Shown one piece after another: positions 1-8,545 of a stretch of DNA of 64,000 nt. Both the position numbers and the translations under genes were made by a program. The stretch comes from Tahibacter aquaticus (GTDB lineage Bacteria > Pseudomonadota > Gammaproteobacteria > Xanthomonadales > Rhodanobacteraceae), in contig NZ_SNZH01000013.1 of the NCBI RefSeq assembly GCF_004363655.1, positions 1-64,000 of the forward strand. Direction: 5' to 3'. Within the stretch, counting starts at the first letter, position 1. Every line of letters begins with the position of its first letter. Under the pieces are notes generated by a model. It worked only from the letters and a program-made list of their open reading frames with translations. It was not told where the DNA came from and made no database searches.

Positions 1-43
1 TCGCTACCCAACCCCTCGCTCCGCTTAACCACCGCTGCGAAGG

Positions 44-78
44 GCCGCGAATAATACATCCGCTTTCGATTCCGTCAA
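44..78 (-). promoter_or_regulatory. Leftward sigma70 promoter with GC-rich discriminator (proximal copy)
   Basis: Read on the minus strand, a TTGACG hexamer (78-73) is followed after 16 nt by TATTAT (56-51) and then a GC-rich discriminator (TCGCGGCCC). A near-perfect -35, a good -10 and a GC-rich start region are typical of stringently controlled rRNA, tRNA or ribosomal-protein promoters. It fires out of the left edge, so the driven gene is not visible. It lies in a roughly 58-bp block (1-59) repeated at 150-208. Confidence 0.5.
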
Positions 79-190
79 CCCCCGGCAAACGTCTTTCGAC
101 TCCACCGAAAACCAACCTCAAAAACGCCGCATCAACCGCACCAGGTTTCACTACCTGACCCCTCCTCTTCGGCTTGCGCCTCAGCGAAGG

Positions 191-250
191 GGCGCGAATA
201 GTACGCCCCGAGGCTCTGCCTGGGAAGGGGCAAGTGAACGTTTTTTACCG
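191..250 (-). promoter_or_regulatory. Second leftward promoter of the tandem pair, with A-rich upstream tract
   Basis: The minus strand has TACTAT (203-198) followed by the discriminator TCGCGCCCC, nearly the same core as the copy at 44-78. The -35 is poor (TTCCCA, 226-221, 17-nt spacer), but a run of six A residues around 246-241 just upstream could act as an UP element. The similarity of both copies, including the downstream CTTCGC block, suggests tandem P1/P2 promoters for a highly expressed operon to the left. Confidence 0.4.
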
Positions 251-455
251 GAGCAGGAAAACGCAGTGCGCCTGCCTTGCAGTCCAGCCGAGAATCCAGC
301 TCCGTAACGCACTATCCACCTAAGTACATACTGACAGTTGCAGGAACACGAACCGGGCTGCCAAGCCCCGCACCGGGCGCCAGACATTCCATGGCGCCAC
401 GTGCAGAAACAACGCTGTGCTACGATTCTGCGACGTTATCCAGCTGGTTAGAGAC

Positions 456-785
456 ATGGGCGAACTGTACGACGATCGCCGCCAGGAACCCCGTTATGCA
501 ACCGCAGGCATCTATTACCTGCAATCCACGGGACGCGGTATTCCGGGCCGGATTCTCGATCTTTCGGTGAATGGCGCGATGCTGGAGCAGGTGGATGCGC
601 AGCCGCTGATGGAAGGTAGCCGCGTCAATATCGTGCTCAGTTTCAGCGGGCAGCCGGAATTTATCGCCGACGTTCTCGTTCAGCACATCGTCAACGGGCG
701 CGTCGGTGTCGAGTTCTATGACATGTCGCCCGAACATTTCTCCACCCTCGCCACCCTGATCGATCAACACCAGCGCTCACGCTGA
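456..785 (+). CDS. PilZ domain protein, single domain
   Basis: This is a 109-residue single-domain protein with the PilZ signature for cyclic-di-GMP binding: an N-terminal arginine-rich stretch (DDRRQEPRYATAG) followed by DLSVNGAML, which corresponds to the D/N-x-S-x-x-G motif. No transmembrane or enzymatic domain is fused, so it probably works as a small effector that changes a partner when c-di-GMP rises, for example in motility or envelope behaviour. A GTG 13 codons upstream (417) keeps the frame open, but the ATG at 456 places the start just before the arginine motif. The Shine-Dalgarno sequence is weak for both starts. The next gene follows by about 40 nt on the same strand. Confidence 0.8.
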   Translation: MGELYDDRRQEPRYATAGIYYLQSTGRGIPGRILDLSVNGAMLEQVDAQPLMEGSRVNIVLSFSGQPEFIADVLVQHIVNGRVGVEFYDMSPEHFSTLATLIDQHQRSR

Positions 786-825
786 CCGACGTTCGGTGGC
801 CTGCAGCCTCTCGAAGGACTCCTCC

Positions 826-1260
826 ATGTTTCGTCGCACCCTGCGGACCCTGGCCGCATTGAGTTTCGTCGCCTGCTCAGGCGCCCAGGCCCAGGCCATC
901 TCCTATGTCGTGCTCAAGGGCAAAAGCTTCTATGTAGAAGTGGCCGACAATGATCCTGCGCGCATGCAAGGACTGATGTTCCGCGAACAGATGGCCGCCG
1001 ACCGCGGCATGATCTTTCTCTTTCCCGACGAGGCCATGCAGGCGTTCTGGATGAAGAACACCCTGATCCCACTCGATATTCTTTATTTCGACAGCAAGTT
1101 CAGGCTGGTCTCGGCCCAGACCGACGTGCCGCCATGCAAAGCGGATCCCTGCCCGTCTTACCCCACCAGCGCGCCGGCACAGTACGTGCTGGAACTCAAC
1201 GCCGGCATGGCCGACAAGCTAGGCGTCAAGGTAGGCGACAAACTGGAATTCCATCGCTGA
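826..1260 (+). CDS. Exported DUF192 family protein
   Basis: This 144-residue protein starts with a Sec signal peptide (FRRTLRTLAALSFVACSGAQAQA) and continues with a complete DUF192 fold: EVADNDPARMQGLMFRE near the start, then MIFLFPDE and FWMKNTLIPLDILY, the best-conserved family block. DUF192 proteins are small secreted or periplasmic beta-rich proteins without an established enzymatic role. The ATG at 826 is preferred to the GTG at 796 because GAAGGA sits 8 nt upstream and because it puts the signal peptide at the N-terminus. It is co-directional with the PilZ gene and could share its transcript. Confidence 0.85.
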   Translation: MFRRTLRTLAALSFVACSGAQAQAISYVVLKGKSFYVEVADNDPARMQGLMFREQMAADRGMIFLFPDEAMQAFWMKNTLIPLDILYFDSKFRLVSAQTDVPPCKADPCPSYPTSAPAQYVLELNAGMADKLGVKVGDKLEFHR

Positions 1261-1430
1261 TCGGCGCTTGCGGGCGTGGCCGTTGGGGAATCTGAGATCT
1301 TTCCCGTCTGTTCCAGCGCATGGTGACAAGGCAAGCCGGCCTGGTAAGGCACCAGCCTCACCGAAGCGGCCAACAAGGCGTACAGCTCGTCGTCTGTCAG
1401 CGGCACAAACACTTTCATGAGCTTGGCCAT
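1158..1430 (-). CDS. Possible small protein overlapping the DUF192 3' end
   Basis: An open frame of 90 codons begins MAKLMKVFVPLTDDELYAL and continues VRLVPYQAG, which reads like a real small soluble protein. AGGGG lies about 9 nt before the ATG at 1430. The second half runs antisense over the last ~100 bp of the DUF192 gene and looks like shadow sequence, so the frame may be a small gene whose original 3' end has decayed. I do not recognise a function. The rest of the 315-bp interval between the flanking genes shows nothing else. Confidence 0.35.
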   Translation of the reverse strand: MAKLMKVFVPLTDDELYALLAASVRLVPYQAGLPCHHALEQTGKISDSPTATPASADQRWNSSLSPTLTPSLSAMPALSSSTYCAGALVG

Positions 1431-1574
1431 CGATTTACACCCCTGGTGGATGCCGGTCTATTGACGCACGCCGTCGTGCCGAGCTGCTGTCGCACCCATG
1501 GCGGAATCATGACGCTGCCCCTGGCACAGACGGGGGCATGAGTTACCATTCTGTCGTGCTGCCGGAGGCGTCGA

Positions 1575-2405
1575 ATGAACGATCCATGGCTGGGCCTGCA
1601 ACACGCGGCCGATCACGATATTTCCCTGCTTTCCGCGGCACTGCTGGTCGCCAAGGACGAATACCCCGCCCTGGACTGCGTCGACTACGAGCGCCGCATT
1701 GATGACTACGCCCAGCGCCTCGATCAACAACTACCTTTCCACGCCGACGAGGCCTCGCGCCTGAGCCGGCTGAACAGCTTTCTGTTCGAAGAACTGGGCT
1801 TCAAGGGCGACGAGCACAACTACTTCGATCCACGCAACAGCTACCTCAACGAGGTGCTGGACCGGCGCCTGGGCAACCCGATCTCATTGGCGATAGTGCA
1901 GATCACCCTGGCGCAGCGGCTTGACCTGCCGCTGGAAGGCGTCTCTTTCCCCGGACACTTCCTGGTACGCATGCCCCTGGCCGACGGCATCGTGGTACTG
2001 GACCCGTTCCACCGCGGCCGCACACTGGACCTGCCGGAGCTGCGCCGGCGCGCCCGTAGCGAGCTGTCGGCGCGGGATATCGACGACCAGCGCCTGGCGA
2101 ATTTGCTGGAACCGGCCACACACCGCGCCATCGTCACGCGCATGCTGCGCAATCTGCGCGTGGGCTATCTGGAACACGAAGCCTGGGACAAGGCCTTGCG
2201 CTGCACCGCGCGCATCATCACGCTGGATCCGTTCTCTGTGGCCGAATTCCGCGAACGCGGTAACCTGTACCTCAAGCTCGGCCATCACACCGCAGCGCGC
2301 GACGACTTCAAACGCTATCTGGCGCTAGCGCCCCAGGCCGAAGACCGCGACGCCGTGCTGGCATTGATGATTGCCAGCGCAGCCAAGGCCGAGCGCCTGC
2401 ACTGA
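1575..2405 (+). CDS. SirB1 family protein, transglutaminase-like plus TPR
   Basis: The 276-residue protein has the SirB1/YchA architecture. A transglutaminase-like core spans roughly residues 30-170 with the family blocks RLSRLNSFLFEELGFKGD, RLGNPISLAI and GVSFPGHFLVR, and a tetratricopeptide region follows (about 175-265, with LRVGYLEHEAWDKAL and YLKLGHHTAARDDFKRYL). The family lacks the usual transglutaminase cysteine and its biochemical role is unsettled. In many proteobacteria it sits near prmC/hemK; here it stands alone before the rubredoxin. A GGAGG precedes the ATG at 1575 by about 7 nt, supporting this start. Confidence 0.85.
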   Translation: MNDPWLGLQHAADHDISLLSAALLVAKDEYPALDCVDYERRIDDYAQRLDQQLPFHADEASRLSRLNSFLFEELGFKGDEHNYFDPRNSYLNEVLDRRLGNPISLAIVQITLAQRLDLPLEGVSFPGHFLVRMPLADGIVVLDPFHRGRTLDLPELRRRARSELSARDIDDQRLANLLEPATHRAIVTRMLRNLRVGYLEHEAWDKALRCTARIITLDPFSVAEFRERGNLYLKLGHHTAARDDFKRYLALAPQAEDRDAVLALMIASAAKAERLH

Positions 2406-2426
2406 GCGGGCGGACGGCCGAACTTT

Positions 2427-2621
2427 TCAGCCGACCTCGACCATTTCGAAATCCGACTTGGTCACGCCGCAGTCGGGGCAGGTCCAGGTATCCGGGACGT
2501 CTTCCCAACGCGTGCCAGGCTCAATGCCGTCGGCCGGCCAACCTTCCGCTTCGTTGTAGAGGTATCCGCAAACGACACACATGAAGGTGCGATAGGGGGC
2601 TTCTGGCTGAGCTGCGGACAT
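2427..2621 (-). CDS. rubA: Rubredoxin
   Basis: This 64-residue protein is a classic rubredoxin: the first iron ligands lie in CVVCGYLY and the second pair in CPDCGVTK, with the conserved [15 protein letters not shown] between. It carries a single electron on a tetra-cysteinyl iron site in the cytoplasm. The start at 2621 gives the usual family length; the frame stays open upstream to 2672, but those residues look non-coding and would run into the thiE leader. It is divergent from thiE-hemL, an arrangement recurrent in Xanthomonadales. Confidence 0.92.
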   Translation of the reverse strand: MSAAQPEAPYRTFMCVVCGYLYNEAEGWPADGIEPGTRWEDVPDTWTCPDCGVTKSDFEMVEVG

Positions 2622-2725
2622 GGTTACGCGGGCCTGGCGAAAGAGGGCGCGCATTGTCGCAGCGTGATGCACCCGGCTACAAATCAGCCAGAATCATCGG
2701 CCTTGCCGCCGCCGGAGCAACTGCC

Positions 2726-3373
2726 GTGCCACGCCGCCATCCGCTGTTGCCCCGGCCGGGCCTGTACGCCATCACTGACGGTCCGCGGCCGGATCTCGTC
2801 GAGGCCGCGGCCAGCGCATTGCGTGGCGGCGCGGTAATGCTGCAGTACCGCGACAAGACCGCCGATTCTCTGCGCCGCCGCGCGGAAGCGCAGGCGCTGA
2901 GCTTGCTGTGCGAGAACTACGACGCGCTGCTGGTGATCAACGACGATGTCGAGCTGGCACTGGCCTGCGGCGCCCGCGCTGTCCATCTGGGCGAGGATGA
3001 CGGCGCGATTGCCGCCGCGCGCGCCCGGCTCGGCGCTGACGCGCTGATCGGCGTTTCCTGCTACGACGATCTTGAGCGCGCCCGCACGCTTGCGGCCGCA
3101 GGAGCCGACTATCTTGCCTTCGGTGCTTTTTTTCCGTCACCGACCAAGCCGAAAGCGCGGCGCGCCAAGCTGGAACTGCTGCGCGACAGCGCTGCGCTGG
3201 GCCTGCCGCGAGTGGCCATCGGCGGCATCAGGGCCGACAATGCCGCTCCGCTGATCGCCGCCGGCGCCGACTATCTTGCCGTGATCAGCGACGTGTTCGG
3301 CGCAGCCGACATCGCTGCAGCTGCGCGCCGCTTCCAACCCCTGTTCTCTTCTTTCCGGAACGAATCCGCATGA
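2726..3373 (+). CDS. thiE: Thiamine-phosphate synthase
   Basis: ThiE joins HMP-pyrophosphate with thiazole phosphate to make thiamine phosphate. The 215-residue TIM barrel shows the expected landmarks: GLYAITDG near the start, LQYRDK for pyrophosphate, [37 protein letters not shown] and VAIGGI. The GTG at 2726 is chosen because GGAG lies 8 nt before it and it gives normal length; an open extension upstream to 2654 has no family similarity. Its stop overlaps the hemL start by 4 nt (ATGA), so the two are translationally coupled. Unlike thiC at 20.2-22.1 kb, no TPP riboswitch is visible upstream. Confidence 0.93.
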   Translation: MPRRHPLLPRPGLYAITDGPRPDLVEAAASALRGGAVMLQYRDKTADSLRRRAEAQALSLLCENYDALLVINDDVELALACGARAVHLGEDDGAIAAARARLGADALIGVSCYDDLERARTLAAAGADYLAFGAFFPSPTKPKARRAKLELLRDSAALGLPRVAIGGIRADNAAPLIAAGADYLAVISDVFGAADIAAAARRFQPLFSSFRNESA

Positions 3374-4656
3374 CCAGCAACCACGCCTTGTTCGAACGCG
3401 CCCGCCAGCTCATGCCCGGTGGCGTGAACTCACCGGTACGCGCGTTCAAATCTGTCGGCGGCGAACCGTTTTTCACCGCGCGCGCTGACGGCCCATACCT
3501 GTGGGATGTGGAAGGCAAGCGCTATATCGACTATGTCGGCTCCTGGGGGCCGATGATCGTCGGCCACAATCATCCGCTGGTACGCCAGGCGGTGGCCGAC
3601 GCGATCGGGCAAGGCCTTTCCTTCGGCACGCCCTGCCCGGCCGAGGTGACCATGGCCGAAACCATCACGCGGCTGCTGCCCTCGGTCGAGATGGTACGCA
3701 TGGTCAATTCCGGCACCGAGGCGACCATGGCCGCGATCCGCCTGGCGCGCGGCTATACCGGACGCAACAAGATCGTGAAGTTCGAGGGCTGCTATCACGG
3801 CCATGGCGACGCGTTCCTGGTCAAGGCCGGCTCGGGCGCGCTGACCTTCGGTGTACCGACCTCACCCGGCGTGCCGGCCGGCCTGGCCGATCTGACCCTC
3901 ACCCTGCCTTACAACGACCTAGCCGCTGCCGAAGCCCTGTTTGCCGAGCAGGGCCCGGACATCGCCGGACTGATCATCGAGCCGGTCGCCGGCAATATGA
4001 ACTGCATACCGCCGCGCCCAGGCTATCTGGCCGGACTGCGCGAACTGTGTACCCGCCACGGCACCCTGCTGATCTTCGACGAGGTGATGACAGGTTTCCG
4101 CGTCGCCCTCGGCGGCGCCCAGGCGCTTTACGGCATCACGCCGGACCTTTCCACCTTCGGCAAAATCATCGGCGGCGGCATGCCCGTCGGTGCCTACGGC
4201 GGACGGCGCGAGATCATGCAGCAAATCGCCCCCAGCGGTCCGGTCTACCAGGCCGGCACCCTGTCCGGCAATCCGGTGGCCATGGCCGCCGGCCTGGCCA
4301 TGCTGGAACTGATCCAGACGCCAGGCTTCTACGCCGAAATCGATCGCAAGACGCGCGTACTGACCGACGGCCTGCGCGCCATCGCCGTCGAATTGGGCGT
4401 GCCGATGACGACCAACCGCGTCACCGGCATGTTCGGCCTGTTTTTCACTGACCAGACCGTGGAAACCTTCGCTCAGGCCACCGCCTGCGATACCGCGCTG
4501 TTCAACCGCTTCTTCCACGGTATGTTGCAGCGTGGCGTCTATCTGGCGCCGTCGGCGTTCGAGGCTGGCTTCCTCTCCAGCGCACACAACGACGATGTCA
4601 TCGGCGAAACCTTGCGAGCCGCGCGCGACGCGCTGCGCGAAGCCCGTCAGGACTGA
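3370..4656 (+). CDS. hemL: Glutamate-1-semialdehyde 2,1-aminomutase
   Basis: HemL converts glutamate-1-semialdehyde to 5-aminolevulinate in the C5 route to tetrapyrroles. The 428-residue PLP enzyme matches the family along its length: [19 protein letters not shown] at the N-terminus, [19 protein letters not shown], the FDEVMTGFR aspartate loop, [18 protein letters not shown] with the Schiff-base lysine, and [12 protein letters not shown]. It is coupled to thiE through the ATGA overlap. Its 3' end overlaps the convergent aminotransferase gene by 10 bp, so no separate terminator lies between them. Confidence 0.97.
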   Translation: MTSNHALFERARQLMPGGVNSPVRAFKSVGGEPFFTARADGPYLWDVEGKRYIDYVGSWGPMIVGHNHPLVRQAVADAIGQGLSFGTPCPAEVTMAETITRLLPSVEMVRMVNSGTEATMAAIRLARGYTGRNKIVKFEGCYHGHGDAFLVKAGSGALTFGVPTSPGVPAGLADLTLTLPYNDLAAAEALFAEQGPDIAGLIIEPVAGNMNCIPPRPGYLAGLRELCTRHGTLLIFDEVMTGFRVALGGAQALYGITPDLSTFGKIIGGGMPVGAYGGRREIMQQIAPSGPVYQAGTLSGNPVAMAAGLAMLELIQTPGFYAEIDRKTRVLTDGLRAIAVELGVPMTTNRVTGMFGLFFTDQTVETFAQATACDTALFNRFFHGMLQRGVYLAPSAFEAGFLSSAHNDDVIGETLRAARDALREARQD

Positions 4657-5891
4657 GCCGCCAGGAAATCGCCCAGCGCCTCGCCAAGGCGCGCCAGGCC
4701 GGCCTCGATGTCGGCCGCACCGATGTTCAGCGCCGGCACGAAACGCAGCACGTCCGGGCCTGCCTGCAACAGCAGCAGGCCGCGGCCCGCGGCAAAATCG
4801 AGCATCGCGCCGGCCTTGCCCTTCCAGGGCTGGGCCAGTACCGCGCCCAGCATCAGGCCACGGCCACGCACGAGCTCGAACAGGCCGAGGCGATCGTTCA
4901 GCGCGGCCAGGCCGCGGCGCAGTGCAGCCGCCTGCGTCGCCACATTCTCCAGCAAGTCGTTGGCAGACAGCCGCCGCAGCGCTACACGCGCCACTGCCGC
5001 AGCCAGTGGATTACCGCCGAAGGTCGTGCCATGGCTGCCGAACTGGAACACCTCCGCGGCACGCTCGCCGACCAGTAGCGCGCCGATCGGAAAACCTGCA
5101 CCCAACGCCTTGGCCGTGCTCAGCACATCCGGTGCCACGCCGTCCTGCTGCCAGGCCCAGAGCTTGCCGCTGCGGCCCATGCCGCATTGAATTTCGTCGA
5201 AGACCAGCAACGCCTGATGCCGATCGCACAAGGCACGCAGGCCGGCCAGGAAACCCTCGGCCGCCGGCACGACGCCGCCCTCGCCTTGCACCGGTTCGAC
5301 CAGCACCGCAGCCACGTCGCCCGCGGCCATGGCAGTTTCCACCGCCGCCAGGTCGTTGTAGTCGCAATGGCGGAAACCGCCCGGCAGCGGTTCATAGCCC
5401 TGCTGATACTTGGGTTGCGCCGTCGCGGTAACCGCGGCCAGGGTGCGGCCGTGGAAGGAACCGTGGAAAGTCAGGATCACGCGCCGCTGCGGTTCGCGTC
5501 CGTTCGCCGCGGCCCACTTGCGCACCAGCTTGATGGCCGCCTCGTTCGCTTCAGTGCCCGAATTGCACAGGTATACCCGTTGTGCAAAACCCGACGCCTC
5601 CACCAGTTCCTGCGCCAGCCGCAGCGGAGGCTCGCTGACAAAGACATTGCTGGTATGCCACAGCTTGGCCGCCTGGGTCGTCAGCGCGGCGATCAGCTCA
5701 GGATCGGCATGACCGAGCGAATTGACGGCGATGCCGGCGCCGAAATCGACGTAATCGCGACCTTCACTGTCCCATAGGCGCGAACCCTGGCCGCGCTCCA
5801 GCACGATGCGCCGCGGCTGGTACACGCTGACGTAGTAACGGTCGGCCCGCTCCAGCAGGGCGGCGGTTTCAGGCGAGGGAACAGTGCTCAC
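4647..5891 (-). CDS. argD: Acetylornithine/succinylornithine-type aminotransferase
   Basis: This 414-residue class III PLP aminotransferase follows the ArgD pattern: [20 protein letters not shown], then [61 protein letters not shown] and a Schiff-base lysine in [14 protein letters not shown]. The family works in arginine synthesis (acetylornithine to acetylglutamate semialdehyde) or, as AstC, in arginine breakdown. No other arg or ast genes are nearby, so which applies cannot be told here. The GTG start at 5891 has a GGAG 6 nt upstream. Confidence 0.88.
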   Translation of the reverse strand: MSTVPSPETAALLERADRYYVSVYQPRRIVLERGQGSRLWDSEGRDYVDFGAGIAVNSLGHADPELIAALTTQAAKLWHTSNVFVSEPPLRLAQELVEASGFAQRVYLCNSGTEANEAAIKLVRKWAAANGREPQRRVILTFHGSFHGRTLAAVTATAQPKYQQGYEPLPGGFRHCDYNDLAAVETAMAAGDVAAVLVEPVQGEGGVVPAAEGFLAGLRALCDRHQALLVFDEIQCGMGRSGKLWAWQQDGVAPDVLSTAKALGAGFPIGALLVGERAAEVFQFGSHGTTFGGNPLAAAVARVALRRLSANDLLENVATQAAALRRGLAALNDRLGLFELVRGRGLMLGAVLAQPWKGKAGAMLDFAAGRGLLLLQAGPDVLRFVPALNIGAADIEAGLARLGEALGDFLAAQS

Positions 5892-6033
5892 GGCGACTCC
5901 GGCTTCGATGCAATCGGCACATTATGCGCAGTAAACAGGCCATTCGGTCAGCGCCTGCACGCGGATTGGACCTTTGTCTTTTGACCCTGGGCACACCACA
6001 CTCGAACGCGTTTCCGCCCTAGGAATTCCGCTC

Positions 6034-7170
6034 ATGCGCTTCGAAACCCTGGCCGTCCATGCGGGCGGCGAACCCGATGCCGAAACCGGCGCGATCGCGC
6101 CGCCAATCCACCTTGCCACCACGTTCCGCCATGGACCTGCCGGCGAACGCATTGCCGGCTTCGAATACGTGCGCGAAGGCAATCCGACCCAGGATCGCCT
6201 GGAGACTGCGCTGGCCGCACTGGAACAGGGCGAAGCCGCGCTCGCCTTTGGTTCCGGCATGGCGGCCATGAGCGCCTTGCTGGAATCGCTGCCGAACGGT
6301 TCGCGCGTGCTGATTCCCCGCGACTGCTATACCGGCCTGCGTGTCCTGGCACTCGAATTTCTGCCCCTGCGCGGCATCGAAGCCGTCGCCGTGGATACCG
6401 GCGATGCCGCTGCCGTGGCGGCGGCGCTGGGCGGCAATGTGCGTGCCGTGTGGCTGGAGACGCCATCGAATCCACAATTGCAGGTTGCCGATATTGCCGC
6501 TATTGCCACACTGACCCGTGCCCATGGCGCTTTGCTGTTCTGCGACAACACATTCGCCACGCCGGCCTTGCAGCAGCCACTGGGCCTGGGGGCCGACGTG
6601 GTCATGCATTCGACGACCAAATATTTCGGCGGCCACAGCGACGTGATGGGCGGTGCCCTGGTTTTCGCGCACAAGGCCGACCTGTACGAGCAGATCGCCC
6701 ACCGGCGCCATGTCACCGGCGGAGTGCTGTCGCCGTTCAACGCCTGGCTGACCTTGCGCGGACTGCGTTCCCTGCCCGCGCGCATGAGCTGGCACTGCGC
6801 CAATGCTCGGCGCGTGGCGGAATTCCTGGCCACCCATGCGCAGGTACGGGCCGTGAATTATCCAGGACTGCCCGATCACCCGGGCCATGCGGTGGCCACA
6901 CGGCAGATGCGCGATTTCGGCGCCATGCTGAGCTTTCACGTTGCCGGCGGGCGCGAAGCGGCGCTTGCCGTCGCCGGTCAATTAAAACTTATCCACAACG
7001 CCACAAGCCTCGGCGGCTGCGAAAGCCTGATCGAGCACCGCGCGTCGGTGGAAGGACCGAATCCGTTCTCGCCGCAGGATCTGCTGCGCCTGTCTGTCGG
7101 CATCGAACACGCCGACGACCTGATTGCCGATCTCGACCAGGCATTGCGGGCAGCAGCGCAGCCCAGCTAG
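6034..7170 (+). CDS. Trans-sulfuration PLP enzyme (cystathionine synthase/lyase family)
   Basis: The 378-residue protein belongs to the Cys/Met metabolism PLP family. Landmarks are ETLAVHAGG at the N-terminus, PPIHLATTF, FEYVREGNPTQ, ALAFGSGMAA, VWLETPSNPQL, LFCDNTFATP, the lysine motif VMHSTTKYFGGHSDVMGG and the C-terminal SLGGCESLIEHRAS with LRLSVGIEHADDL. The activity could be cystathionine gamma-synthase, beta-lyase or gamma-lyase; sequence alone does not decide. The ATG at 6034 has AGGA about 9 nt upstream and gives the family N-terminus, so the 20-codon extension to 5974 is discounted. It converges on the glyoxalase gene. Confidence 0.87.
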   Translation: MRFETLAVHAGGEPDAETGAIAPPIHLATTFRHGPAGERIAGFEYVREGNPTQDRLETALAALEQGEAALAFGSGMAAMSALLESLPNGSRVLIPRDCYTGLRVLALEFLPLRGIEAVAVDTGDAAAVAAALGGNVRAVWLETPSNPQLQVADIAAIATLTRAHGALLFCDNTFATPALQQPLGLGADVVMHSTTKYFGGHSDVMGGALVFAHKADLYEQIAHRRHVTGGVLSPFNAWLTLRGLRSLPARMSWHCANARRVAEFLATHAQVRAVNYPGLPDHPGHAVATRQMRDFGAMLSFHVAGGREAALAVAGQLKLIHNATSLGGCESLIEHRASVEGPNPFSPQDLLRLSVGIEHADDLIADLDQALRAAAQPS

Positions 7171-7198
7171 GGGCCGCGCTGCTGCCGTTTCGCGTGCG

Positions 7199-7618
7199 CT
7201 ACCAGGCGCCGATATTCGGCAGCGAAGCCCAGGGTTCGCGCGGCGGCAGCGCATCGCCGTTCTGCAACAGCTCGATCGAGATCTGGTCGGGCGAACGCAC
7301 GAAGGCCATGCGGCCGTCCCGCGGCGGGCGGTTGATGATCACGCCATGCTGCTGCAGACGTTCGCAGGCGGCGTAGATGTCGTCGACAGCGAAGGCGAGA
7401 TGGCCGAAGTTGCGCGCACTGCCGTAATCCTCGTCGTCGTAGTTGTAGGTCAGCTCGACTTCGGCCGCGGGGTTGTCCGGCGCGCCGAGGTAGACCAGGG
7501 TGAATCGCCCTTGCGGGTAGTCCCTGCGCCGGGTCTCGACCAGGCCCAGCGCATCGCGAAAGAAACGCAGACTGGCGTCGAGATCGCGCACTCGCACCAT
7601 GGCATGCAGGTATCGCAT
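7199..7618 (-). CDS. gloA: Lactoylglutathione lyase (glyoxalase I)
   Basis: GloA isomerises the hemithioacetal of methylglyoxal and glutathione to S-lactoylglutathione. The 139-residue protein is a vicinal-oxygen-chelate fold with all four metal ligands in place: His in RYLHAMVRV, Glu in AEVELTYNYD, His in NFGHLAFAV and Glu in ISIELLQNG. The length is typical of the short bacterial, usually Ni/Co-dependent, form. It follows the SDR gene by 42 nt on the same strand and may be cotranscribed. Confidence 0.93.
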   Translation of the reverse strand: MRYLHAMVRVRDLDASLRFFRDALGLVETRRRDYPQGRFTLVYLGAPDNPAAEVELTYNYDDEDYGSARNFGHLAFAVDDIYAACERLQQHGVIINRPPRDGRMAFVRSPDQISIELLQNGDALPPREPWASLPNIGAW

Positions 7619-7660
7619 TGGCTTGCTCCAGAAAACGACCGGGTGAGCGGTGGGGGCGGA

Positions 7661-8482
7661 TCAGTCCAGGAACAAGTCCGGCAGCAAGGTCTTGCCCGGC
7701 GCCACAGCGTAGTGGCTGAAATCCTTGACGCCCGCCCGCTTCAGCGCCTCTTCGTCGAGCAGGAACTGGCCGCTCAGCTGACGCGCCGGCTGGGTCAGGA
7801 TCCAATGTGCCGCATCGGCCATGATCTCAGGCTTGCGGCAGTTTTCCGGCCGCGCCAGGCCGCCCAGCATGGACAGCGCGGCGGTATCGATGACCGTGCG
7901 CGGCCACAGCGCATTGACCGCGATGCCGTCCTTGGCCAGTTCCGCGGCCAGGCCGAACGCGGCCATGCTCATGCCGTATTTGGACATGGTGTAGGCGGTG
8001 TGGTGCTGGAACCATTTCGTCGCCATGTTCAGCGGCGGCGCCAGCATCAGCACATGAGGATTCAGCGATTTTTTCAACGCGCCCAGGCAGGCCTGGGTGC
8101 ACAGATAGCTGCCGCGCACATTCACCTGATGCATCAGGTCGTAGCGTTTCATTGGCGTACCGGACAGGCCGGCCAGCCAGATTGCGCTGGCGTTGTTGAC
8201 CAGGATGTCGATGCCGCCGAAGCGCTCCACCGCCTGGGCCACGGCAGCCTGTACTTCGCCTTCTTCGCGCACGTCGACCTTGAGCGGCAAGGCCTTGCCG
8301 CCCGCCGCCTCGATTTCCGCAGCTGCGGTATAGATGGTGCCAGGCAGCTTGGGATTGGCCACGCTGGATTTGGCCGCGATGACGATATTCGCGCCATCGC
8401 GCGCCGCACGCTTGGCAATCGCCAGGCCGATGCCGCGCGAGGCGCCGGTAATGAATAAGGTGCGGCCTTTCAGATGACTCAT
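7661..8482 (-). CDS. HSDL2-like short-chain dehydrogenase with Ser-to-Ala at the catalytic site
   Basis: This 273-residue Rossmann protein belongs to the SDR branch near the N-terminal domain of hydroxysteroid dehydrogenase-like 2. It has the nucleotide motif TGASRGIGLAIAK, the NNAS motif (ILVNNASAIW) and the YxxxK pair in AYTMSKYGMSM, then AVNALWPRT. The position normally holding the catalytic serine, in the S-P-P motif before the tyrosine, reads MLAPPLN: alanine, codon GCG. Tyrosine and lysine are intact. It may thus be a low-activity or repurposed enzyme, or the serine role may be taken by another residue. The substrate is unknown; the family has been linked to peroxisomal or fatty-acyl metabolism in eukaryotes. 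Confidence 0.85.
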   Translation of the reverse strand: MSHLKGRTLFITGASRGIGLAIAKRAARDGANIVIAAKSSVANPKLPGTIYTAAAEIEAAGGKALPLKVDVREEGEVQAAVAQAVERFGGIDILVNNASAIWLAGLSGTPMKRYDLMHQVNVRGSYLCTQACLGALKKSLNPHVLMLAPPLNMATKWFQHHTAYTMSKYGMSMAAFGLAAELAKDGIAVNALWPRTVIDTAALSMLGGLARPENCRKPEIMADAAHWILTQPARQLSGQFLLDEEALKRAGVKDFSHYAVAPGKTLLPDLFLD

Positions 8483-8545
8483 GGGGCGTTCTCGTCGCGC
8501 AATCCGGGGCTGGTCAGGATCGGCGAGTCACCTGACCACAGCAAG

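Larger units (their letters stand above)
1..455. other. Non-coding left edge with a duplicated ~58-bp block
   Basis: No convincing gene starts before the PilZ gene. Bases 1-59 and 150-208 align as imperfect direct repeats and carry the two leftward promoters. Bases 250-455 presumably contain the rightward promoter of the PilZ gene, but no clear -35/-10 pair stands out there. Confidence 0.5.

Noticed and set aside
4532-5431. 299-codon plus-strand frame across the hemL and argD 3' ends
   Set aside because: Arg/Pro-rich shadow of the two well-supported convergent genes.
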